A stretch of 7,685 nt of DNA from GCA-002704185 sp902588515 (lineage in GTDB: Bacteria > Pseudomonadota > Alphaproteobacteria > Pelagibacterales > Pelagibacteraceae). Of the stretch, positions 1-6,067 are shown one piece after another. The DNA lies in assembly GCA_902588515.1 (NCBI GenBank), contig CACIPP010000016.1, forward strand, positions 1 through 7,685, read 5' to 3'. The notes beneath the pieces are model-generated. The model was not told where the DNA came from and searched no databases. It saw only the letters and a list, made by a program, of their open reading frames with translations. The number at the start of each line of letters is the position of its first letter. Position 1 is the stretch's first letter. Both the position numbers and the translations under genes were made by a program.

Positions 1-886
1 TTATCAGTTTTACATAATTCATAGATGCGATCAATGTTTGATCAATTAAAGTTTTTTTATTTTTTATTTTTCTAAGAGATTTAAAAGATTTCAATAATAT
101 CAAATAATTTTTTTTTGATATTTTAGAATTCTTTTTCAATACGCGATCACTTTTTGAGTGAATCAACTTAATTATATCATTATCATTTAATATCCAGTTT
201 TTTGGTAAGTTCTTTTTTTTTGATATTGAATGTCTAATCCATAAAATTTTCTTAAATTCTTTATTATCAATAATATTTTTATCTATATTTCTTTTTAAAG
301 TTGAACTTATCTTTATAGGATTTATGGCATTTGTCTGAAAAATTTTCATTTCTTCATTAAAAAATTTCAATTTTTTAGTTTTAATTAAAATTTTATTAAG
401 ATGTTTGTGGGTTGGCTTTAAGTATTTTGTATCATTTTTTATATAGTTTATAATTTTTTGGTTAATTGGTCTTTTTAACCAATTTATATTTTGAAACTTT
501 TTATCAATTTTTTTTTTACAAATAATTTTAGTAAGATTTTGGTAAGATAAATTTCTATCGAAACCACAAAAACCTGCAGCCAATTGGTTATCAAAAATTG
601 GTCTTATTTCTCCAAAGTATTGGTTCAATAGCTCCAAGTCTTGTTCAGACCCGTGAAGGACCTTCAGAATAGATTTATTCGATATTACTTGAATAAATAA
701 TTTTATTAGTTTCTTGCTCTTGATTGCATCAAGAATATAATATGATTTTCCATCATAAATAGTAATGAATGATAATGTTGCTTTATAAGTATTTTTTCTA
801 TTAAATTCAGTATCTAAATATAAATATTTTTTTTTCTTTATTTTGTTTTTAAAGTTATTTAATTTTTTTTCAGAGTCTATTATCAT
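1..886 (-). CDS. rnd: Ribonuclease D, 3' part cut off by the window edge
   Basis: This gene encodes a 3'-to-5' exoribonuclease of the DEDDy family, which trims the 3' ends of tRNA precursors and other structured RNAs in the cytoplasm. Reading from the ATG at 886, 295 residues are visible and the frame is still open at base 1. The catalytic set is intact: Exo I DTEF (Asp25, Glu27), Exo II LHGSEQDLELL (Asp83), and Exo III with Tyr148 and Asp152 in YIKNDTKYL. The RNase D hallmark FDNQLAAGF lies at 98-106. After the nuclease domain, residues about 211-245 (IRHSISKKKNLPKNWILND) look like the start of the first HRDC domain. E. coli RNase D has about 375 residues, so roughly the last fifth is missing. 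It is very lysine- and asparagine-rich, matching the AT-rich genome. It diverges from aspS, an adjacency I recall from other alphaproteobacteria. No clear Shine-Dalgarno precedes the ATG. Confidence 0.88.
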   Translation of the reverse strand, partial: MIIDSEKKLNNFKNKIKKKKYLYLDTEFNRKNTYKATLSFITIYDGKSYYILDAIKSKKLIKLFIQVISNKSILKVLHGSEQDLELLNQYFGEIRPIFDNQLAAGFCGFDRNLSYQNLTKIICKKKIDKKFQNINWLKRPINQKIINYIKNDTKYLKPTHKHLNKILIKTKKLKFFNEEMKIFQTNAINPIKISSTLKRNIDKNIIDNKEFKKILWIRHSISKKKNLPKNWILNDNDIIKLIHSKSDRVLKKNSKISKKNYLILLKSFKSLRKIKNKKTLIDQTLIASMNYVKLI

Positions 887-902
887 TTAAATATGTTGTT
901 TT

Positions 903-919
903 TATATAAAAATTATATA
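903..919. repeat. Perfect 7-bp inverted repeat between rnd and aspS
   Basis: TATATAA (903-909) and TTATATA (913-919) are exact reverse complements around an AAA centre. The repeat places a TATAAA on the plus strand (905-910) and a TATAAT on the minus strand (917-912), so it could supply -10 boxes in both directions. No good -35 sits at the right distance for the plus-strand box. Being pure A/T, it is a weak hairpin and could be accidental. Confidence 0.4.
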
Positions 920-939
920 TCAACGTTTTATAAGGTAAA
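912..939 (-). promoter_or_regulatory. Putative sigma-70-type promoter for rnd
   Basis: On the minus strand a perfect TATAAT (917 down to 912) is preceded, after a 16-base spacer, by TTTACC (939 down to 934), which matches 4 of 6 positions of the -35 consensus. Transcription would start near 905, leaving about 19 bases before the rnd ATG. In such AT-rich DNA a TATAAT can arise by chance, so this is only a candidate. Confidence 0.35.
932..935 (+). promoter_or_regulatory. Shine-Dalgarno core of aspS
   Basis: AAGG in the context TAAGGT ends six bases before the TTG at 942. It supports TTG as the true aspS start. Apart from the G-run in front of thiG, it is the only clear ribosome-binding motif in the window. 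Confidence 0.55.
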
Positions 940-941
940 TT

Positions 942-2732
942 TTGCATAGATATAGATCACATAATTGTGGAGAATTAAATAAAAAAGCTACTGGTTCGAC
1001 TGTTAAAATTTCGGGCTGGCTTCATAAGAAGCGTGATCATGGAAATTTATTATTTTTAGATATTAGAGACAATTACGGTATTACACAATGTGTGATTGAT
1101 CAAAGTAATAAATTATTCAAAAAATTAGAAAAAACATCTTTGGAGACTGTACTCTTAATTGAAGGAGATGTTGTTGAAAGATCAAAAGATACTATTAACA
1201 AAGACTTACCTACTGGTGAAATTGAAATTCATATAACAAAGTATGAAAATCTTGGCGAATGTTCTGGATTACCAATGCCAGTATTCAGTGATCAAGAGTA
1301 TGCTGAAGAAATTAGATTAAAGTATAGATACATAGATTTGAGAAGAAAAAAAATTCATGAAAATATTTTATTAAGATCTAAAATTATTTCTTTCATAAGA
1401 GAAAATTTAAAATCAATGGGTTTTAATGAGTTTCAAACGCCAATCCTTACTTCTTCAAGCCCAGAAGGAGCAAGAGATTTTTTAGTTCCAAGCAGATTAA
1501 ATCCTGGCAAATTTTATGCCTTACCTCAAGCGCCACAGCAATTTAAGCAGTTAATTATGGTTGCTGGGTTTGACAAATATTTTCAAATTGCCCCATGTTT
1601 TCGTGATGAGGATGCTAGAGCCGATAGAAGTCCAGGAGAATTTTATCAATTAGATTTAGAAATGTCTTTTGTAACGCAAGAAGATGTTTTTAAAGTAATT
1701 GAGAAGCTTTTCATTAACTTATTTCAAAAATTTGGTCAGAATAAGCAAGTTTTACCAAACTTTACTAGAATTAGTTATGAGGACTCAATGATTAAATATG
1801 GAACAGACAAACCAGATTTGCGCAATCCTTTAATTATAAAAGATATAACAAAAGTTATGGAGTTAGATGATGTTAAATTTGAAATTTTTAAAAAATTAGT
1901 TTCTAAAGGTAGCATAGTTAGAGTAATAAAAACCCCAAAGACTATAAATAAACCGAGAAGTTTTTTTGATAATATCGATAAATGGGCGAAAGAACAAGGA
2001 GCGTCAGGTTTAGCTTATTTCTCTTTTGAAAAATCTAATAATAAAATTATAGGCAAAGGTACTATTGGAAAACTATTTGGTGATAAATCAATGGAACAAA
2101 TTTGTAAAATTGTTAATGCAGAAGATGGAGATAGTTTGTTTTTAGCATGTGGAAAGAAAAAAGCAGTTGAAACAATATTAAGTTTAGCTAGAAATAAAAT
2201 TGGTGAAGAATTAAATCTTATTGATGATAATAAATTTCAATTTTGTTGGGTAGTTGATTATCCACTTTTCGAAATAGAAGAAAAAACTAAAAAAATTGTA
2301 TTTAGTCATAACCCATTCTCTATGCCACAAGGAAATCTTGAAGAATTAAATTTTAGCAAACCACTTGATATCAAAGCTTTCCAATATGATCTAGTATGTA
2401 ATGGTGTAGAGTTATCATCAGGTGCAATTAGAAACCATAAGCCGGATTTAATGTATAAATTATTTAAAATTGCAGGTTATAGTAAAGAAGACGTCGACAA
2501 TAAATTCTCAGGAATGATAAATGCGTTTAAGCATGGCGCCCCACCTCACGGTGGAATTGCACCTGGTATTGATAGGATAGTAATGTTACTCGCAAATGAA
2601 AAAAACATTAGAGAAGTAATAATGTTCCCATTAAATCAAAATGCTCAAGATTTAATGATGAATGCTCCAAATGAAATCGATAGTGAATTGTTAAAAGATT
2701 TAGGCTTAAAGGTATATGATAAAAAGAATTAA
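942..2732 (+). CDS. aspS: Aspartyl-tRNA synthetase, bacterial type, TTG start
   Basis: This class IIb aminoacyl-tRNA synthetase charges tRNA with aspartate in the cytoplasm. The 596 residues are full length for the bacterial form. The N-terminus MHRYRSHNCGEL is the family's usual opening and begins at TTG, with AAGG six bases upstream. Domains in order are an OB-fold anticodon-binding domain (about 1-105), the catalytic core with QAPQQFKQ (196-203) and motif 2 FRDEDARADR (220-229), a GAD-type insertion (about 300-420), HNPFSMP (456-462), and motif 3 GGIAPGIDRIVMLL (537-550). The anticodon domain reads RRD-like KKRDHG with His33, where E. coli has Leu30. A histidine there is associated with non-discriminating enzymes that also charge tRNA-Asn for amidation by GatCAB, which would be normal for alphaproteobacteria; this specificity is inferred. 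Its stop shares four bases with that of the convergent gene. Confidence 0.97.
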   Translation: MHRYRSHNCGELNKKATGSTVKISGWLHKKRDHGNLLFLDIRDNYGITQCVIDQSNKLFKKLEKTSLETVLLIEGDVVERSKDTINKDLPTGEIEIHITKYENLGECSGLPMPVFSDQEYAEEIRLKYRYIDLRRKKIHENILLRSKIISFIRENLKSMGFNEFQTPILTSSSPEGARDFLVPSRLNPGKFYALPQAPQQFKQLIMVAGFDKYFQIAPCFRDEDARADRSPGEFYQLDLEMSFVTQEDVFKVIEKLFINLFQKFGQNKQVLPNFTRISYEDSMIKYGTDKPDLRNPLIIKDITKVMELDDVKFEIFKKLVSKGSIVRVIKTPKTINKPRSFFDNIDKWAKEQGASGLAYFSFEKSNNKIIGKGTIGKLFGDKSMEQICKIVNAEDGDSLFLACGKKKAVETILSLARNKIGEELNLIDDNKFQFCWVVDYPLFEIEEKTKKIVFSHNPFSMPQGNLEELNFSKPLDIKAFQYDLVCNGVELSSGAIRNHKPDLMYKLFKIAGYSKEDVDNKFSGMINAFKHGAPPHGGIAPGIDRIVMLLANEKNIREVIMFPLNQNAQDLMMNAPNEIDSELLKDLGLKVYDKKN

Positions 2733-3553
2733 GCTTTTTTGCTTTTAATATTTAACCTAACATTTGTTAAATCTACTAATTTATCTTTGTACTGATTTCT
2801 TACAAAACCTTTGCTTGTACTATCTTTTAGCACGTCTAAAAATTTTGCTAGTTCTGGGTTATCATCAAAGTTGGTATTTTCAATTTTTTTAAGCGATGGT
2901 GTATGAGCAAGATCTTCTCTATTTAAATATGATATAGCTAGCTCTCTAAATAAATAATCAAGAATTGAAGTAGCACTTAAGATTCTATCATTACCAGTAA
3001 CTTTGCCAGAAGGTTCAAACTTTGTATCAATAAAAGCGTCTACAAATTCCTCTAGGGGAACCCCGTATTGTAGACCTAAAGATATTGCAATAGCAAAGTT
3101 GTTCATGAGAGCTTTTACTAATTCACCTTCTTTATTCGTATCTATAAAGATTTCTCCAACTTTACCATCATCATACTCACCAATATGCAAGTAAATTTTA
3201 TGATCTCCAATTGTAGCTTTTTGAATATAACCCTTTCTCCTGTCGGGCATTTTCTTTCTAGAATTAAAATTTTCAATCGTATCTTTATCGTTTAAACTTT
3301 TATTTTGAGTTAAACTTGTTTTTTCAATTAATTTTTCTAATTCAATCTCGCTATTTTTTTTGTCATTACTAACTACAGACTTAATTTCGCTAGTAGATCG
3401 AGTTTTTCTTTTATTAAACTTAATATCAATTAACTCAAACTTACCATCTTTTCTTTTCTCTAAATTTTTTAAACTCTCATTTGAAATTTCGTCTAAAGCA
3501 TGGGTAATCTTAAATAAGCATGTATAAAAGCTTTCAGCGGTATATTTACTCAT
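2729..3553 (-). CDS. Stand-alone TSCPD protein resembling the C-terminus of B12-dependent ribonucleotide reductase
   Basis: The role is unknown. Counting from the ATG at 3553 (274 residues), positions about 102-220 closely match, as I recall the family, the C-terminal TSCPD region of alphaproteobacterial class II ribonucleotide reductase NrdJ. Landmarks are MPDRRKGYIQKA, GEIFIDTNKEGE, NNFAIAISLGLQYGVPLEEF, FEPSGKVTGND and LDYLFRELAISYL. The large catalytic barrel, its radical-chemistry cysteines and the C-terminal CxxC redox tail are absent, and the only cysteine is Cys12. Residues about 25-100 are lysine/glutamate/serine-rich and probably disordered; the first 25 (TAESFYTCLFKITHALDEI) look helical. 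It is therefore not a reductase on its own. Regulation of, or binding to, a nucleotide enzyme is possible but speculative. A TTG at 3562 would add three residues, but neither start has a Shine-Dalgarno, so I prefer the ATG. The frame is clean, so it is not an obvious pseudogene. Confidence 0.8.
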   Translation of the reverse strand: MSKYTAESFYTCLFKITHALDEISNESLKNLEKRKDGKFELIDIKFNKRKTRSTSEIKSVVSNDKKNSEIELEKLIEKTSLTQNKSLNDKDTIENFNSRKKMPDRRKGYIQKATIGDHKIYLHIGEYDDGKVGEIFIDTNKEGELVKALMNNFAIAISLGLQYGVPLEEFVDAFIDTKFEPSGKVTGNDRILSATSILDYLFRELAISYLNREDLAHTPSLKKIENTNFDDNPELAKFLDVLKDSTSKGFVRNQYKDKLVDLTNVRLNIKSKKA

Positions 3554-3601
3554 AAGAATCAAAGAATCAAAAAATTGAATTAGTTTTCTATTTCAGTTTT
3601 T

Positions 3602-3628
3602 GTTATAAGTCTAATTAAAAATTATCAA
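3602..3628 (-). promoter_or_regulatory. Putative promoter for the TSCPD gene, possibly bidirectional
   Basis: On the minus strand TTGATA (3628 down to 3623, 5 of 6 consensus bases) is followed after 15 bases by TATAAC (3607 down to 3602, 5 of 6). The spacer is shorter than the ideal 17. The start would lie near 3595, about 40 bases before the ATG at 3553. The -10 region is the near-palindrome GTTATAAG, which also reads TATAAG on the plus strand and could serve the divergent NDUFA12-like gene, but no good plus-strand -35 is present. Confidence 0.35.
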
Positions 3629-3644
3629 CTAAAAATTGAAATTT

Positions 3645-4004
3645 ATGTTTAAAATTATTTTCTCATGGTGGAACAGACAAACTTTTGGCACTTTCCTAAA
3701 TACATTAATTTTTGGAATAAATGTAGGTAGTGATGAATTTGGAAATAAATATTATAGGAATAAATCTGATACACGCAGGTGGGTTATATACAAAGATGTA
3801 ATCGATGCATCGAAAATACCTCCAGAGTGGCATTCATGGATACATAAAATAATTAAATCGACTCCTGATAAAATAAAATTTAGCAATTATGAGTGGCAAA
3901 AAAAATATACAGCAAACTTAACCGGAACTACGAGATCTTACAATCCAAATTTAAAGAACAAAAATTTTAAAAAGAAAAAATATAAATCATGGCAACCCGA
4001 TTAA
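3645..4004 (+). CDS. NDUFA12-like accessory subunit of NADH:ubiquinone oxidoreductase (complex I)
   Basis: This protein matches the NDUFA12/B17.2 family. In mitochondria and in alphaproteobacteria such as Paracoccus these proteins are supernumerary subunits on the peripheral arm of respiratory complex I. From the ATG at 3645 the protein has 119 residues. Family landmarks are the Trp-Trp near the N-terminus (8-9, SWWNRQTFGT), VGSDEFGNKYY (27-37), RRWVIY (44-49) and PPEWHSWIH (59-67). The C-terminus (about 95-119) is a lysine/asparagine-rich tail. There is no signal peptide, as expected for a subunit on the cytoplasmic face. An in-frame TTG at 3636 would add three residues; neither start has a clear Shine-Dalgarno. 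The last 16 bases overlap the next gene, so the two are probably co-transcribed. The family is close to a taxonomic marker for Alphaproteobacteria among bacteria. Confidence 0.9.
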   Translation: MFKIIFSWWNRQTFGTFLNTLIFGINVGSDEFGNKYYRNKSDTRRWVIYKDVIDASKIPPEWHSWIHKIIKSTPDKIKFSNYEWQKKYTANLTGTTRSYNPNLKNKNFKKKKYKSWQPD

Positions 4005-4378
4005 TACTTTTAATTTTGATTTTTATTAATATCAATTATGTAGTCTTTGCTGATGAAAAAAATTTTGAGATTTTAGATAAAAAAAACAACTATGTTAAAA
4101 TATCTATATTAGATAAAATTACCTCAAAAAAGCAGACAGTAGACATTCAAATAAAAAAAAAATTCAAAATTCAAAACTTTGAAATATTCGTAGATAGATG
4201 CATTAAAGATTACAGACAGGGTTATTTAGAGACTTTAGCGCATGTTCAAATTAAAGATACCAATATCAAAACAAAAAATATTGTTTATATTTTTAATAAT
4301 TGGATGTTTACATCATATCCATCCTTAAATTCCTTTGACCACCCAAATTTTGATATTTGGTTGGAGAATTGTAGTTAA
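3989..4378 (+). CDS. DUF2155 family protein with signal peptide
   Basis: The function is unknown. The 129-residue protein starts with a typical Sec signal peptide: Arg4, a hydrophobic stretch LILLILIFININYVVF (5-20), and a probable cut after Ala21 (VFA|DE). The mature protein is therefore expected in the periplasm or at the membrane surface. The C-terminal half carries DUF2155 hallmarks: Cys71 in VDRCIKD, the FNNWMFTSYPSLNSFDHPNFD segment (102-122, close to the family's GWMFASSPALxxxEHPVYD), and a final DIWLENC with Cys128. Cys71 and Cys128 are the only cysteines and could form a disulfide. In alphaproteobacteria this family is commonly found beside NDUFA12, and here it overlaps that gene by 16 bases. 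A link to the assembly of respiratory or envelope proteins is guesswork. Its stop directly abuts the accC stop on the other strand. Confidence 0.85.
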   Translation: MATRLILLILIFININYVVFADEKNFEILDKKNNYVKISILDKITSKKQTVDIQIKKKFKIQNFEIFVDRCIKDYRQGYLETLAHVQIKDTNIKTKNIVYIFNNWMFTSYPSLNSFDHPNFDIWLENCS

Positions 4379-5713
4379 TTAAAGCTTTGTTTTTGATAAC
4401 CAATTTACATCAAATTTGCAGTCTATAAAATCTTTGTGATTAACTATTTTTTTGTGCAAATCAATTGTGGTATCTATGCCGTTAATAACAAATTCATCTA
4501 AAGCCCTTTTAAGTCGAGTTTTTGCAGAAGACCTATCTTTTCCGTAACAAATTAACTTTGCAATCAAACTGTCATAATAAGGCAAGATTTTACACCCTTG
4601 AAAAATACAAGCATCTACTCGTGTGCCTGGTCCTGAAGGTTGATGCAAAATATTTATTATACCTGAACTTGGTTGAAAATTTTTTAAGTAATTTTCTGCA
4701 TTAATTCTACATTCAATTGCATGCCCACTAAATTTTACTTCAGATTGTTTTAGACTTAATTTGTTTGTTGCGGCTATTTCAATTTGCCTTTTAACAATGT
4801 CGACACCAGTAACTACTTCGGTAACAGGATGTTCTACTTGTAATCTAGTGTTCATTTCTAAAAAATAAAATTCTCCATTTTCATAAATAAATTCTATTGT
4901 GCCCGCCCCATGGTAACCAAGATTAGATATACTTTTTACACAAGTATCTAATAAATTTTTTCTTTCATCTTTCGAAATAACAGGACTAGGAGTTTCTTCT
5001 ACTAGTTTTTGATGTCTTCTTTGTATTGTGCAGTCTCTCTCACCTAAATGAATTGTATTTGTACCGTCTGATAATATCTGTACTTCTATATGTCTTGGAT
5101 TTTGGAAATATTTTTCAATAAAAACGTCTTCGCTACCAAAATATTTTTTTGCCTCATTTTTTGCTAATTCTATTTGTCCACCTAGATCTTTTTCCTCATG
5201 AACTATCTTCATACCTTTACCACCTCCACCGCCAGAAGCTTTAATAAGAACTGGATAACCTATTTTTTTAGAAATTTTTTTTGCTTCTTCCAAATCTGTT
5301 ACTGCACCGTTAGAACCTTTTATTATTGGAAGACCTAACTTTTCAGCAATTTTTTTAGCTTGAATTTTATCTCCCATTTTCTTTATTACATCTGCTTTTG
5401 GACCAATAAATTTGATTTTATGTTGCTCTAAAGTATTTGCAAATTTAAAATTTTCAGACAAAAAACCATAACCAGGATGAATTGCATCAGCACCTGATAT
5501 CTCTAGTGCAGAAACTAAATTAGGAATGTTTAAATAACTATTAATAGGGTTATGAGGTCCTATGCAAACACTTTCGTCAGCTAGCTTTACATGCATTGAG
5601 TCGCTATCTACATTTGAATGTACCGCAACTGTTTTTATATCTAATTCTTTGCAAGCCCTTATAATTCTGACGGCAATTTCACCGCGATTAGCAATTAATA
5701 TTTTATTTATCAT
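4379..5713 (-). CDS. accC: Biotin carboxylase subunit of acetyl-CoA carboxylase
   Basis: AccC carboxylates the biotin carried by AccB using ATP and bicarbonate. This is the first half-reaction of malonyl-CoA formation for fatty-acid synthesis, in the cytoplasm. The 444 residues match the usual length of about 450. The N-terminal fold opens with NKILIANRGEIAVRIIRAC, and HPGYGFLSEN lies at 79-88. ATP-grasp features follow: Lys116 (MGDK), Lys158, the glycine-rich loop GGGGGKG (161-167) and RDCTIQRRHQK (226-236). The catalytic cluster is Glu286, Asn288, Arg290 and Glu294 in EMNTRLQVEHPV, with Arg336 in ECRINAE. All residues I would expect for activity are present. The C-terminal domain ends without any fused carrier domain, consistent with a separate AccB. 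The gene starts three bases after accB stops, with no visible Shine-Dalgarno, so translation is probably coupled. The carboxyltransferase genes accA and accD are not in the window. Confidence 0.97.
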   Translation of the reverse strand: MINKILIANRGEIAVRIIRACKELDIKTVAVHSNVDSDSMHVKLADESVCIGPHNPINSYLNIPNLVSALEISGADAIHPGYGFLSENFKFANTLEQHKIKFIGPKADVIKKMGDKIQAKKIAEKLGLPIIKGSNGAVTDLEEAKKISKKIGYPVLIKASGGGGGKGMKIVHEEKDLGGQIELAKNEAKKYFGSEDVFIEKYFQNPRHIEVQILSDGTNTIHLGERDCTIQRRHQKLVEETPSPVISKDERKNLLDTCVKSISNLGYHGAGTIEFIYENGEFYFLEMNTRLQVEHPVTEVVTGVDIVKRQIEIAATNKLSLKQSEVKFSGHAIECRINAENYLKNFQPSSGIINILHQPSGPGTRVDACIFQGCKILPYYDSLIAKLICYGKDRSSAKTRLKRALDEFVINGIDTTIDLHKKIVNHKDFIDCKFDVNWLSKTKL

Positions 5714-5716
5714 TTT

Positions 5717-6067
5717 TTATTTAATTTTCACAAGTATTTGATCGTACTCTACAGCTTCTCCGTCTTGCACACATATTTCAACTACTTCTCCACTTTCAGT
5801 AGATTGAACATGGTTCATTGTTTTCATAGCCTCGACTATTATAACTGTTTCTCCTTTTTTAACTTTTTGTCCGACCTTCACAAATGGTTTTGCACCTGGT
5901 TCCGGTGCGATATACGCAGTTCCAACTAATGGGCTTTTTACTTTGATTGAACCATCATCAACTGAGTCTTTCAATTCTTCCACTAAATTAGCTTGTCCCT
6001 TAGTAGACTTCTTAAGTTCCTCTAATACTTCAAGTAATTTTTTAATTAATTTATTATCTAATTCCAT
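5717..6067 (-). CDS. accB: Biotin carboxyl carrier protein of acetyl-CoA carboxylase, short form
   Basis: AccB carries carboxybiotin between AccC and the carboxyltransferase. The biotinyl domain occupies residues about 42-116, with the entry motif VKSPLVGTAYIAPEPGAKPF (43-62) containing the loop typical of AccB, and the biotin site EAMKTMN with Lys82. The N-terminal helix DNKLIKKLLEVLEEL resembles the family's opening. The protein is only 116 residues, against about 150-165 usually: the short beta region after the helix and the Ala/Pro-rich linker are replaced by about 25 charged residues. The other two frames here hit stops, so a frameshift is not the explanation. The ATG lies inside the end of aroQ (14-base overlap) and is followed closely by accC. 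The aroQ-accB-accC order is familiar from alphaproteobacteria. Confidence 0.94.
   Translation of the reverse strand: MELDNKLIKKLLEVLEELKKSTKGQANLVEELKDSVDDGSIKVKSPLVGTAYIAPEPGAKPFVKVGQKVKKGETVIIVEAMKTMNHVQSTESGEVVEICVQDGEAVEYDQILVKIK

Noticed and set aside
2715..2750. Possible terminator: AAAAAG...CTTTTTT around the aspS stop
   Set aside because: The stem would be almost all A/T, lies within both coding ends, and has no G/C core; such runs are common throughout this DNA.
3003..3194. 63-codon plus-strand ORF
   Set aside because: It lies antisense inside the conserved part of the TSCPD gene, and its peptide has no recognisable features.
3554..3571. Direct repeat AAGAATC/AAGAATC upstream of the TSCPD start as an operator
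   Set aside because: Two 7-base copies in AT-rich DNA are easily accidental, and their spacing suggests a simple local duplication.
4522..4704. 60-codon plus-strand ORF
   Set aside because: Antisense shadow of accC, whose reading frame is clearly conserved.
5940..6030. Frameshift as the cause of the short AccB linker region
   Set aside because: The other two minus-strand frames hit stops at once, and the frame runs unbroken from the N-terminal helix into the biotinyl domain.
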